DNA from: Saccoglossus kowalevskii
Taxonomy: Eukaryota; Hemichordata; Enteropneusta; Harrimaniidae
DNA length: 35,728 nucleotides
Direction of reading: 5' to 3'
Assembly: GCF_000003605.2 (NCBI RefSeq)
Contig: NW_003120920.1
Location: 445,922-481,649 of the forward strand
Each line of letters begins with the position of its first letter. Position 1 is the first letter of the stretch. The position numbers and the translations under genes are program-made. The notes below the pieces were generated by a model, which saw nothing but the letters and a program-made list of their open reading frames with translations, had not been told where the DNA came from and did no database searches. Positions 1 to 11,260 of the stretch are shown here, piece by piece.

Positions 1-595
1 AATTAAACCAATCAGAAACAACCATATGTGTATAATATGCAGATGACATTTGAAAGAAAGATGAGTTTGACGTGTATAAATACTATTCCAGCCTTGACCA
101 CGAGGTTGTTCACAACTGTGTTATTTCGTTTTCTTTTTCGAAAAAGTGCGATTAATATTTGCAAGCAAGTCTATATTAGCTTATAAAATGGCAGAATAAT
201 ACCAACAATACAAATATGTATAGTAAACAGGTGGCGGTTCCACACCACCTTTTCCAAATTTGGTTACATCAATTTGAGATTCTGTTTGGCATTTTAAGAT
301 TTAATTGTATAATTTGTAGCGGCGCGGATATTTAGTATAAGCAGTACTGTTAGCGCCATAGATTAATTTTGATTCAACCATCGGTGTTAATGTAGATAAC
401 AGATTTGAATCAAATCATCACCCACTTTTATTCTAAACAAAAGTTTACATTGTGATACAAAGAAGTACAATATTATATGTGATTCGTGTCAGATGACAAC
501 GTTTGAGGTAAAAGCGGTTGTACGTGATATCATTATTAATTTTAAAACTAAGTTAAATACCGGTAAAATTAATGATGAATATATGATATTGTTTA
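1..595. other. Upstream sequence without a recognised gene
   Basis: No convincing exon is seen. The stretch is AT-rich. The only notable structure is a 15-base inverted repeat at 402-416 (GATTTGA, one base, TCAAATC). Confidence 0.5.
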
Positions 596-616
596 TGACG
601 TCATACCTATAAAATA
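596..616 (+). promoter_or_regulatory. Possible CRE plus TATA-box promoter of gene 1
   Basis: A perfect CRE palindrome TGACGTCA (596-603) lies four bases before TATAAAATA (608-616). A start site near 640 would give a roughly 230-base leader ending at the ATG at 869. That leader would contain several upstream ATGs, which weakens the case. Inferred from motifs and spacing only. Confidence 0.25.
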
Positions 617-868
617 TACACAGAAACCAGTAACGATATGATGTGTACTGGTAAGACCGGTGCGACATAAATATTCATCAAAATACTGTAACGATGATGA
701 CATAGTATTACTACGTAAACTAATCCACACTACTAAAACATTATGGATGGTCATTTGTTTTATTAGTGGTAACGAATTTGCCAGAAGGACACTGTCACCA
801 GGAAAGTCTGAAGACTAAAATTAAGATTTCATATAATATTCAGCATCTATTAGACTTGAAATACGACA

Positions 869-871
869 ATG
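869..871 (+). CDS. Gene 1 exon 1: start codon only
   Basis: The sequence reads gacaATG followed directly by the donor GTAAGT at 872. An in-frame TGA at 857-859 closes the frame upstream, so this ATG is the first possible codon here. The 91-base intron (872-962) ends in TGTAG. Joining gives [10 protein letters not shown]. The intron therefore sits exactly after the start codon. Confidence 0.6.
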
Positions 872-3800
872 GTAAGTATGGTTACATTGAATCCATTCTT
901 ACAAATTACTTTATCTCTTACGTTTAAATGTACTAATTATGTGAAATGTGTTGTTAATGTAGTTCTGGGCGAGGTTTTACGGTAAGAAAGTTGGTGAGCA
1001 ACAGAATATATATCCGTTGCCAGGAACATCTGATTTACAGTTATTCGAAGTACAGGTAGGACTACATGATTACTTATATTTAGTTGTACACATGGCTATA
1101 CTGTTTATGTCACTCATCGGTTTAGAGCTTAATGAATTAGGTGATATTTATCTACCTTCAGGAAGGTGTCACACAGTAATGGTAGTTATGCATCTGAATC
1201 ACTGGATGACATTTTATAGAAGGTGGCACTTTCACCATTAACTTACTTACTAGTGTTTACCACTTTTGGCCCTATGACCCATTATTCTGGAAGTTGGGTT
1301 ATTTTTTTAAACCACACATACAAATGAAATACCATGAAATACCTTTGTATTACACATCAAATATTCCATGTAGTATATATATATAATTGAAATACACCTA
1401 TAACCATGTGTTTGAATAAAAATGTAAATGCACAATAATAAAAGAGACAGAAAAAAAGTAGTAATAAATCATCCAAAACAAAGAGGAACAATTTAGTTAT
1501 AAAATGTTCTGTATAGACGGACCCCCCCCCCCTCCGATTTGTTGAAGTATATTATTACTACTGGATTTTTGTATTAGATATCGCATATGTGGCACTTGAA
1601 AACTATTGCAAATATCGGAATACAATAGGTATTCGAACAATAGATATATTTGAATTGTTTAGGTAGGCCAATTTGAAATATGCACTGCGCATATGCGCAA
1701 CACAGCAATATGTAAACTGATCAATCAGTAGTTTTAAGTTTAAAGTCAAAGTGATAACAGAATCACTTGAGCAAAAAATATGCATTACTTTTGATAGGGC
1801 AGTGACGAAGCTCTCAAAGTGACAGACACATTTGGTGATGAAGACGGTGATGACGTAGCTCGGGTAAGTACACACTGTACACATAACTCAATGTGGATTT
1901 TTGTAGCAATTTAATCATGACATTTTAATAATAAAGTCACGAATGTTAACACAATTACTGCTGTATATCTTTTCATTTATTTAGGAACGACCTGATGTAC
2001 ACAAAGCTGTCTTGAACAATGACAAAGAATTGTTGAAGTCATTGATAAAGTCAGGCACTGACGTTAACATTACTGATGAGGTATGAATTTATTGTCATTG
2101 GGTTTTAATGAGCACGTGAATACCCTTACACAAAACATATTTGCAGTGCATGAACAATTATTTTGTGCTTATGCACATAAGCCAAACATGTTTTGAGGAC
2201 CATGGCTGATTGTATACCACTCAATATTGATATAAATCAGTGTTTGATTATGCTTGGATCCTCCATTAAATTATGCCAGTTAGGCAATTCCATATATTTG
2301 TACAATGATGGTTTGATATATTAGCTATTTAGCTATTTTTATGATAATAAATACTATGGGCTCAGTCTGAGATATTTTAGGGGTGTAAGGGAATAGAGCC
2401 CATGAACCACAGTGATGATGGGGTAGACATTTTGGTACTATGGATGGTCAATACCAGTTGGGATAATGGTAATCTACAAGGTAACAATAATCTTTTCTCT
2501 GGTCTTACCGAGTCTTCAACTATTTCCTTTCCTCGTCTTTTTTAATATATAGTTACCCTCCACCTGGGAAGCTGCTCCATTGTTTGTCACTTTGACATAT
2601 GCCACACAGGACAATGTTGCTATATTGTCTACCCTAGACTTTATACCAACAGTGAACATAGCATCACCAACTTTATTCAAATCTTTTTCGTCAACCCTCT
2701 TCTTTGGTTTCATTGTATTCTTTGTTAATTTGCCGCTGTTTAAAAGGGGGGAAAGGGCCAAGTTGTCCAGATTGATAGTGATTCCGTAACAGCAAGTGAT
2801 TCATTTCTTCTGGATGCAAATGTTCAGCCCACAGTACATTGTTAATGGATTTGCTTGATTTGATGGTGGTTTAATGTGCTCATTAGCTGCATGTATTTGG
2901 TATGTTCAGCAGTGCATTAAAAGATTCATTTTGGCTCGATTATCATGAATGTCCTTGAAGACCATGAATTATTTCCTTTTCAGTCAGTCTCTTCTTAAGA
3001 ACGTGTACAGGTATATTACCTGGTTAATGCAACATATATTTGCTTCTGGTGTGCTTCATATCTTAGTCTGCCAAGATATGTATTTCACATAAAGCTAGAA
3101 CACGTAAATAAACTCACGAAAATGTAGCCAAATTAAATACAATGCACGAAGAATATCAAATGAACTGTATGGTGTGCTAAAAAAATCATTTTACAAATTT
3201 CAATTGACACAACTATCAAACACTATTACAGTGAAAATATACAAAGATTGGGTGATATATCAATGTCTGTTTAGCGTCTCAATAATGTTAGATTTCACAA
3301 AGTCACGAAGTATATTTACCCCTCGATTGTAGTTAATACAATATTCTCCCATCATTCCATATTCTATCATATTTATTATGTATACTGTAACCAATTTTTA
3401 TTTTATAGAAAGGCATCTCAGCTCTTCACTTAGCAAGTCTAAATGGGAATGTCGATATGGTCAATATTTTACTAAAGTCCGGTGTGAACAAGCATGCGCA
3501 AACAAAGGTAGATGTTATTATATATGAAAATATTCAATACAAATAACAAATAACGTTTTACATTGTGTGTACAATGATAATATGTGTTTTATATTTCATA
3601 GAATGGTGCGACAGCTTTTCATTTAGCAAGTCAAAATGGCCATGTGGGTGTGGTCAGAATTTTACTGGATGCAGGGGTAGACAAACAGATTCGAACGAAG
3701 GTACTACACAATAAATCATATTTATTCCTGAATGTATTGAACACAACAAAATCAGCATTTCATTGTGTGCTACTGCAATCATTTTTTTAATTTCTAGGAT

Positions 3801-6800
3801 GGTGCTACGGCTCTTCATTTAGCAAGTCTGGATGGACATGTAGATGTATTCAGAACTTTACTGGATGCAGGTGTAGACAGCAGTGCACAAACGATGGTAT
3901 TATATTTTTGTAAATTCTTGATTATACTGAACACAATGACATGAACATTACGTGGTTTTTACTATTGTAAATATTTTATATTTCATAGAAAAGTTCCACA
4001 GCTTTTCATCTAGCAAGTCAGAATGGGCATGTGGAGGTGGTCAGAATTTTACTGGATGCAGGTGTAGACAAGAATAAACAAAAGAAGGTACTCCTTGATT
4101 CTATCATATTTATTTCTGTATTGAATATAATGAGATGAAGCATACGTTGTGTTTACTACTGTAATAATGTTAAATTCCATAGAAAGGCACCACAGCTATT
4201 CATTTAGCAAGTCAGAATGGACATGTTGATGTGATCCGAATTTTACTGGATGCAGGTGTGGACAAGAATGCCCAAACAAAGGTACTACATATCTTATTAT
4301 ATTTATACACGGCCAATTGACTGACAGCAAGATTAGCTAACTATTTACTGTGATTTCTTGCAATATTGCAAGAGACAAGAAATTGTTTTACCGACTGTAA
4401 TTTCCTGCTAACTTGAAAGTTTCAAGTGTGTTGTTGAGAGAGCGGAGTTATTTTAAACAGTTAAGTCATGAAGCCGGTGCAGTCCTGGCTCTTAAGTATT
4501 AAACAAATTTGAGAATGAGTTGTTTCTGGGGAAATCATATTGGCCAGCCAGTGTATAAGTAGCTGATACCACGGGACATCAGGGAGTTGTTCCAGGTTAT
4601 GCCCTGACATCACTTTTCTGTCACGCAGTGTTTCCTACATTTATACCTGTGTGTATTAAATACAATAAAATGAGCATTTCGTCGTGTCTACTACTGCAAT
4701 GGTTTTATATTTATAGAAAGGAACCACAGCTCTTCATTTAGCAAGTCAAAATGAACACATTAATGTGGTCAGAATTTTACTGGATGCAGGTATAGACAGA
4801 AATGCACAAACAAAGGTAATACAGATGCTATCATACTATCATTTCTGATTTATTAAATACAATAAAAAATGAACATTACATTGCGTTCACTACTGTTATC
4901 ATTTTACTTTCCACAGAAAGGAGCCACAGCTCTTCATTTAGCAAGCCAAAATGGTCATGTTGACGCTGTCAAAATTTTACTGGATGCAGGTGTAGACAAG
5001 AATAGACAAACAAAGGTACTACATATATTATATATTTCTTATCATATTTTACTGTCGTGTGTAATACTTTAATATGTTTTTTTATTTCATAGAAATGCAT
5101 CACAGCTCTTCATTTAGCAAGTCAGTATGGACATGTTAATGTCGCCAGAATTTTATTGGATGCAGATGTAAACAAAGAAGTACAAACAAAGGTATCATAC
5201 TATCAAAATGGACATTACATCGTATGTAATACTGTATTAATAAATTTATACTCCAGAATAATACTGGTTGCTGATATGAATTGAATGTACATATTCATGT
5301 AGAAATGAATGTGCTAGATATTCTTATTGTACTTAATATAGTGTGATAATATGTATTACTGTATTCATTTGTTATATTATAGGATGGCGAAACAGCTCTT
5401 CATTTAGCAAGTCAGAATGGGCATGTTGATGTGGTCAAAATTTTACTGGATTCAGATGTAGATAAAAGGATGTGCAAAAGAAGGTACTACAGATTATTTC
5501 ATATTTATTTCGCTGCTTGAAGAATACCACCAAAATATTAGTATACATTATAGTATGATGTGTAATTATCATTTCAATGTGTGATGTAACTACTTAAAAT
5601 CTATCGTAGGGCGAATGGGCAGCTCTTCATTTAGCAAGTCAGACTGGACATGTTGATGTGGTCAGAATTTTACTGGAAGCAGGTGTAGACAAGAATATAC
5701 AAACAAAGGTACCACATATTACATCATCCATTTCTCAATATATTATGAAAAAGACATTCTATCGCGTGTAACACTGTAATAATTTTATATTTCACAGAAG
5801 GGCATTACAGCTCTTCATTTAGCAAGTCAGAATGGACATGTTTATGTGGTCAGAATTTTACTGGATACAGATGTGGACAAGGAAGCACAAACGAAAGTAA
5901 TACAGTTTTTATCATATTTATTCCTGATTGTATTGAATAAAACAAAATGTACATTACGTGATTTGTAATACTGTAATACTTTTATATTTCATAGAAAGGC
6001 AACACAGCACTCCATTTAGCAAGTCAGAATGGACATGTTGATGTAGTTAAACTGTTACTGAATGCAGGTGTGGACACGCATGCGAAAACGAAGGTAATAC
6101 AGATTACATCACTCATTTCTCAATATATTATGAAATTGATATTCTATTGTGTGTAACACTAATAATTTTATGTTTAACAGAAGGGAACGACAGCACTTCA
6201 TTTTGCAAGTCGAAATGGACATGTTGATGTGGTCCGAATTTTACTGGATGCAGGTTTGGACAAGGAAGCACAAACAAAGGTACTACAGATTCTGACATAT
6301 TCATAACGTGAATATAACGTTATGAGATACAGGTTTAGAAAAGATGCTATATTTTTCCTCAACTAGAATGCCAATGAATTTACATTATAATACGAAATGT
6401 GTTTTTCTTTTTAATGAACCTCTTTTTAATATAATGTAGGACAAATCAACAGCTATTCATTTAGCAAGTATGAATGGACATGGTAATGTAGTCAGAATTT
6501 TACTAAATGCCTGTGTAAATAAGAATGCACGAGAGGAGGTAAAGCAGATTATAATTTATTCATTCACATGCTTATCAAATACAAATCGAATAATTATAAA
6601 ATTCACATTGTGTCTATCTGTTAACTGTGTGCTATAACTGTTTTCAATGTATTGTAGGACAAATGGACAGCTCTTCATTTAGCAAGTCAGGAAGGACATA
6701 ATGAAGTGGTCAGAAATTTAGTGGATGCAGATATAGATACGAATGCACAAACAAAAGTATGCTGTAATACACAAGGAATTTCACAGTGCATACATGCAGT

Positions 6801-9621
6801 GCATTTTTGTGGTTTTTGTGTTTTGTGGATGAGAAGAAGTTGCACTCGGGGTGTTAATAAATACGACATTGTTGAAAGAAAAAAATTTAGGCCACTAAGG
6901 GAAAATTTAATGTTTACAGTATGTATGTGTATGATAGAGTATATATCATAGTCAGTTGTCTGCTCGCTGATGTTGTTATTGAACAGGTACATCAACGTCA
7001 AGGCTATGGTAATTAATATGCAAATATGGGGAATCCAGGAAATACCCTCATTCACGAGCAACATCATCGTGTTGAATGTGTTGTCACAATATTTGTACGT
7101 GATTTTATAATAAACCAGACATTGAGATTCTTTATTTTATAGGATGGTGTCACAGCGCTTCATATAGCATGTCAGAATGGACACATTGATGTGGTCCGAA
7201 TTTTGCTGGAGGCAGAAGTTGACAAGAAAATGAAAACAAAGGTACAGCAGTTTTGATCTTATTTGCTCCGGAATGTATTGAATACAATAACATATACATT
7301 ACATCATCAACAGTAATGTACATTTTTTGATTTTGTAGGATGGCACCACAGCTCTACATTTAGCAAGTCAGAATGGACATGTTGATGTCGTAAGAATTTT
7401 ACTGGACGCTGATGTAGACAAAAATGCACAAATGAAGGTACTAGATATTCTATCCTGTTAATTTCTAAGTTTATGTGTATGTATAAATATGTACTTCTCT
7501 CCCAAATGTGTGCTATGATTGTTTTCATATACTGTAGGACAAATGGACAGCTCTTCATTTAGCAAGTAAAAATGGACACGATGATGTGGTCAGAACTTTA
7601 CTCAGTGCAGATGTAATCAAGAATGCACAAGGAGAGGTAGTAAAAAATATTTATGTCTAAGCTTATTGAATGCCAACACAACATATTACAATATTTATTT
7701 TGTGTGTTTATCTGTTGAATGTATGTAAGTATTTTAATGCATTACAGAACGAATGGACAGCACTCCATGTAGCAAGTAAGAATGGACATACCAATGTTGT
7801 CAGAATTTTACTAGATGCTTGTGTAAACAAGAATGCACAAGAGAAGGTACTAAAGATTCTATCTTACTCACTGATAAGCCCATATATATCAATGGGGAAG
7901 ACAATATAATGTTCACATTGTATGTTAATGCATTTTAGGACGAATGGACTGCTCTTCATTTAGCAAGTCAGGATGGACACATTGATGTGGTCAGAATTTT
8001 AATGGATGCCGATGTAGATAAGAATGCACGAACAAAGGTACTACTGAATACATCATACATTCATGATTGTGTGGAATATCGATGGAATAGACATTATATT
8101 GCGTGTACTGCTGTGATCATTTCATATTTTACAGCATGACGTCACAGCTCTTCATTTAGCATGCAAGAATGGACATATTGATGTGGTCAGAAGTTTACTT
8201 GATGCAGGCTTGGACAAGAATGCACCAATGAAGGTACTAACATTTCTATCATATTCATTTCTAAAGGTATTGAATAGAATGGAATAACATTTCATCATGT
8301 GCATTTCAGTAATCATTTCAAACTGTCAACCTATGCGAGCAGGTGCTTGTCAAAAAGAGTAGCAGTTTCTCCTAGGACAACTGATGTATTCATCTCAATA
8401 TATGTGTATGATTGAGTTGTGCAGCATATCATTTCTGTAGATTGGCTCTGAGCCAACTCTCACTACAAATATAACACACTGGCACTCCGTACTAACATAT
8501 CTATCAGTGTCAAAAATGACTGGATCTGACCACCAAATGTTTTGCTTCTGGCTAGCAAACCAAAATGATCACTTCTGACACTAAACGTCAGAAGGCCAAT
8601 TCATTTATTCTCTGAAAGTAATCTTCCATTCCGATCTTGTGATGTTCAAATTCACTTCAAATCACTATGGCGAACAAAATTGCTTATCTTACGAAATGTT
8701 CTGTAAATGAACTTCAGGTACTACATCTGTCTACTTTATTCCAATTCAGTCTTAGATAAATTGGAGTGAGAAACAATGCCCCCGAATTTGGCCACAGAAG
8801 CAAAGATGCTATGGGACATGCCAAAACATACACACTGACATTCTCAGTTTTGATAATAAATGTATGGCATCTCATAAGATTTCGGCTTGTGCTTGTGCTC
8901 ACAGTAGGGTGGCTCTCAAATCCATTACTGGTGATCACAGGGTTATGTCTTGCTTGAATGCTTGTGATAATCTTATGAGTAAACCAATGAAACATATTCT
9001 GATGCTGTTGCTAAAATGACTTTTGATCAGTAGTGTACATTACAAGGGCTTAGTCACGATGCTCATATTGCTATATATTGCTGCATACACTGGACATGCA
9101 TGTTCCTACCAGTGCACGCAGTAGTGCTCAGACCAGGCTCAAACCCAGTTATCTATAGTACAGCCATCTTTCGCATCATTTGTTTGGAATAAATGTTTTT
9201 TTCTTCCGCAGCCACTACGCCAATGCTAGTTTTCAAAATACTTACTTATAAGCACAATAAACACTAAAGCAATTCAGTTTTTGGTTCATATCAGAAAAAG
9301 ATGAATATTATTATAGCTACTGCATTTGGTATTCACAGCTAGAAGACCACACATGGGAAGCGAATAGAACTTGGTTAGTCAAGGGATACTATATGCATTC
9401 TGAATTTCTCCCAGTTTGCATGTCCGTGATCACTAAATATTGCCATTTAGTTGTTTCTTCTAGGTAAATAATATACTGTCTCATTGAGTACTGATTATTC
9501 GTGTTTATAATTTTAGTCACTGTGAATTGCAATCTATATGTTTCAGAACAAGAAGACTCCACTTGATTTGGCAAAGGAAGCTGGTCACCAGGATATAGCT
9601 GATCTTCTTCAGGATGCCTAA
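869..9621 (+). CDS. Gene 1: multi-exon ankyrin-repeat protein, about 800 residues, one repeat per exon
   Basis: The joined reading has 25 coding exons, all in phase 0: 869-871 (ATG only), 963-1055, 1798-1863, 1985-2080 (cap), 21 ankyrin exons between 3409 and 8233, and 9547-9621 ending in TAA. It encodes a 31-residue basic N-terminus, a 22-residue acidic segment, a half-repeat cap, 21 repeats and a 24-residue C-terminal half repeat. The consensus contains [19 protein letters not shown] followed by [11 protein letters not shown]. There is no signal peptide or membrane segment, so a cytosolic binding scaffold is likely. No enzymatic domain is present. The exon at 5383-5483 is 101 bases long and breaks the frame unless skipped; with it restored to 99 bases the product would be 803 residues, and with it skipped 770. 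Ankyrin identity is certain from the motif. The partner is unknown, and a link to gene 2 is inferred from shared cap and terminal exons. Confidence 0.85.
963..1055 (+). CDS. Gene 1 exon 2: basic N-terminal segment
   Basis: There are 31 open codons between an AG acceptor and a GTAGGA donor, phase 0 on both sides. The peptide starts [15 protein letters not shown] and ends DLQLFEVQ. I recognise no domain. Its aromatic and basic start is unlike the rest of the protein. The last five residues (LFEVQ) loosely resemble the LPAVQ that ends the exon before the ankyrin module in gene 2. Confidence 0.6.
1798..1863 (+). CDS. Gene 1 exon 3: acidic linker
   Basis: Twenty-two codons lie between the acceptor TTGATAG and the donor GTAAGT, phase 0. 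The peptide [20 protein letters not shown] is strongly acidic and probably disordered, a spacer between the N-terminus and the ankyrin array. Confidence 0.55.
1985..2080 (+). CDS. Gene 1 exon 4: N-terminal ankyrin cap
   Basis: Thirty-two codons encode [20 protein letters not shown] and then [12 protein letters not shown]. This is the usual capping half repeat: a helix pair without TPLH, followed by G-x-D-V-N. A decayed relative lies at 24786-24868 in gene 2. The exon is followed by a 1328-base intron, by far the longest among the first half of the gene. Confidence 0.75.
2081..3408. other. Long intron between cap and first full repeat of gene 1
   Basis: No ankyrin exon remnant is seen. A minus-strand open stretch of 81 codons (2516-2761) is basic and looks like decayed mobile DNA. 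Upstream of it on the same strand is a short peptide reading [10 protein letters not shown], which faintly recalls the QNxNESxN motif of a transposon-borne family common in invertebrates. The resemblance is too short to classify. Confidence 0.35.
3409..5191 (+). CDS. Gene 1 ankyrin exons, repeats 1-8
   Basis: Eight 99-base phase-0 exons: 3409-3507, 3602-3700, 3798-3896, 3989-4087, 4183-4281, 4717-4815, 4917-5015 and 5093-5191. Each starts (A/G)A(A/T) plus a short variable pair, then T/S-A-(L/F/I)-H-L-A-S, and ends just before GTA. Most begin KG or NG/DG. Position 2-3 and the middle of the second helix (HVGVV, HVDVF, HVEVV, HINVV, HVDAV, HVNVA) carry most of the variation, as expected for a binding surface. 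Introns are mostly 90-100 bases and resemble each other. Confidence 0.85.
4309..4638. mobile_element. Candidate 330-base insertion in an ankyrin intron, flanked by an 8-base duplication
   Basis: The intron before repeat 6 is about 340 bases longer than its neighbours. The octamer ATTTATAC occurs at 4301-4308 and again at 4639-4646. Removing 330 bases plus one octamer restores a typical 196-base unit. No good terminal inverted repeats and no coding potential are seen, so it could be a SINE or a non-autonomous element of an eight-base-duplication class. Confidence 0.45.
5383..5483 (+). pseudogene. Gene 1 ankyrin exon 9, frameshifted (101 bases)
   Basis: The exon starts [20 protein letters not shown] and runs to the end of the second helix. 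Then two extra bases (AG in GATAAAAGGATGTG) shift the frame before the donor GTACTA. If spliced normally, the next exon is read out of frame and hits TAG at 5632-5634, giving a product of about 391 residues. Since neighbouring exons are all phase 0, skipping this exon keeps the frame. A sequencing error is the other simple explanation. Confidence 0.6.
5610..6756 (+). CDS. Gene 1 ankyrin exons, repeats 10-15
   Basis: Six 99-base exons: 5610-5708, 5798-5896, 5995-6093, 6181-6279, 6440-6538 and 6658-6756. The repeats begin GEW, KGI, KGN, KGT, DKS and DKW. The last two belong to a distinct subgroup with D-K at the start; the intron before each also ends in a similar (A)TGTAG tract. The second-last repeat carries [14 protein letters not shown], less acidic than the usual DAGVDKN. 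Confidence 0.85.
6757..7142. other. 386-base intron between repeats 15 and 16 of gene 1
   Basis: It is about 290 bases longer than typical introns of this array. I see no target duplication and no reading frame that resembles a protein. It may hold a decayed insertion or a lost repeat unit. Confidence 0.4.
7143..8233 (+). CDS. Gene 1 ankyrin exons, repeats 16-21
   Basis: Six 99-base exons: 7143-7241, 7339-7437, 7538-7636, 7748-7846, 7939-8037 and 8135-8233. Three consecutive ones (start DKW, NEW, DEW) form a tryptophan subgroup with the DKW repeat at 6658. The last begins HDV and ends KNAPMK. The TALHLAS motif is intact in most; one reads TALHVAS, another TALHIAC and the last TALHLAC. Spacing of exon starts is 191-210 bases. 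Confidence 0.85.
8234..9546. other. Last intron of gene 1, 1.3 kb
   Basis: No further ankyrin exon or remnant is seen. Open stretches on both strands around 8714-8995 overlap each other and show no domain, so I treat them as chance. The intron ends in a normal TTTCAG acceptor. Confidence 0.45.
9547..9621 (+). CDS. Gene 1 terminal exon: C-terminal ankyrin half repeat and stop
   Basis: The 24 codons start [20 protein letters not shown] and end in TAA. This is a classic last repeat: TPLDLA, G-H, then a second helix with no loop after it. The gene 2 terminal exon (27857-27931) agrees at 18 of 24 residues by eye. Confidence 0.85.
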   Translation, partial: NKKTPLDLAKEAGHQDIADLLQDA

Positions 9622-10920
9622 AATCTCCAAACGAAAGTATGATGAAAAACGGTAATTTAGAAATGATGTGTTGTGTCAACAGGTTGCCCTTCATATTTTG
9701 AATACGTCCCTAAAATGAACGATTATTTACTAATCTATAACCTATAAACTTGTGTTAAGAATAATCTATAAACTTGTGTTAAATGCGACAAGTGAATTTG
9801 TGTTTGAACCTTTTATTATTTCATCTAGTGCACACTTTTTTTTACTAATCGAATTTTTATCTTCAGGTTTATTCAACGTTTCCTGCTTTAGAAACTGATG
9901 GGGATGTAGATCTCTTTGCTCGGATTTAAATTTTATGAGAGTAAATTATTCATTAGTCGTCCTTCATAGTAATTGTCAAAATTAAATTTGTTTACTGAAT
10001 TACTGTATTCTCAAACATGATGTTGTGTTATTGGCATGCACTACTGTTTAGTTTGTATTCCATGCATTTATTCAGAATGAAACAATTGGCATGTGTATTT
10101 ATCAATGACCATATTTTAATTTGTAATTTAAAACATATTACCAGGAATCGGAATTCCTTTCATTTTTTGTATTTTGTAAAGTTAATGTTATAGCTATGTA
10201 ATTAGTCATTATTCTTTTTGGTCTTTTTGTGTAATTTTCCGACGAAGAATATGCTGGCAACTACCACTCTATCCTCTTATGTTTTATTCTAAGCCATTAC
10301 TATCTTCATATATGAATTATTTTAATATTATATATTATAATTTGTGATCATACCTTTGGGTTAGAAGTTGTTATTTGAATTATTTTGGTATACTGATCAA
10401 CATAACTATAATTGGATTGTTTGATACATCGCCCTTATTAGTCAATCCCTCTAGTATTGAATTATTCCTTGACGTCAACATTATTTAGTCATTCAAATTA
10501 ACAAATTATATTACTGTAGCAATTTATAATTCGTTATATCAATAATTTATTGCTAGTTTGTAATTTGAAATATTTCTGAGATTATTCGATATCTATTTCA
10601 TGTGATACATGATAAAGGACAACTTGTATAATCAGGAAACCAGTTTCATTGTATTGTTTGTGGTTATGGGCTTGTTTGTCTGTAGTGTGTTTACAGCTGA
10701 GAACAAAATAGCGTGTTCCCCTGTGTGCACGATGCGAATGTACGATGGAGACATGTGGAATTCACAATTTACCAATACAGTGTGTTTTACTATGTCACAC
10801 ACAACGTAATATTATCGTAATTGGTATAGTACAGGTGTGATGGTTCAAATACCAAAATGGCAACAGTAACAGAAGACTTCCCTGGCGGCGATGATAAAAT
10901 ATGAACACGGAGCCAACAGA
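9622..10920. other. 3' flank of gene 1 and intergenic AT-rich DNA
   Basis: A possible poly(A) signal variant ATTAAA occurs at 9981-9986; no AATAAA is seen near the stop. A short imperfect tandem copy (ctataaacttgtgttaa twice) lies at about 9735-9782. The open stretch at 10609-10809 shows no recognisable domain. Confidence 0.35.
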
Positions 10921-11070
10921 TGAGTTTTCAACTGGTACTGGTATTATTATACTCTGCAAACATCAAGTACAATAACGCGGTAAAACTCCACTACTCCAAT
11001 GACTAGATACTTAAACTCCAATACAATTCAACGAGATCTCCGATCTGATCTCAGTGCTGAACAACTCCCC

Positions 11071-11260
11071 TATATATATACCCACACTGTCTATAAATAG
11101 ACCATTACATCATCATACATAATGAGTCTGGAACTTACTACAGATTTCTAGAATGTTCCATTACCTTCTATTGCCTCCTACAGTGTTCTATTACCTATTC
11201 AACCAGTTCCTAAAAAATATAGAATATTCCACCCAGACACAGTACAGTTCTAGAACATTC
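11071..11260 (-). promoter_or_regulatory. Cluster of heat-shock elements with TATA-like sequences
   Basis: Two perfect three-unit heat-shock elements (TTCnnGAAnnTTC) are present at 11146-11158 and 11248-11260, plus a two-unit GAATATTC at 11222-11229. TATATATA at 11071-11079 and CTATAAATAG at 11091-11100 lie just to the left. The order would suit a leftward promoter. No convincing gene follows, so this may be regulatory sequence of an old repeat. The HSF binding rule is established knowledge; the role here is inferred. Confidence 0.4.

Noticed and set aside
2516-2761. 81-codon minus-strand frame in the gene 1 intron
   Set aside because: No domain or splice support; the faint transposon resemblance nearby is too short to name.
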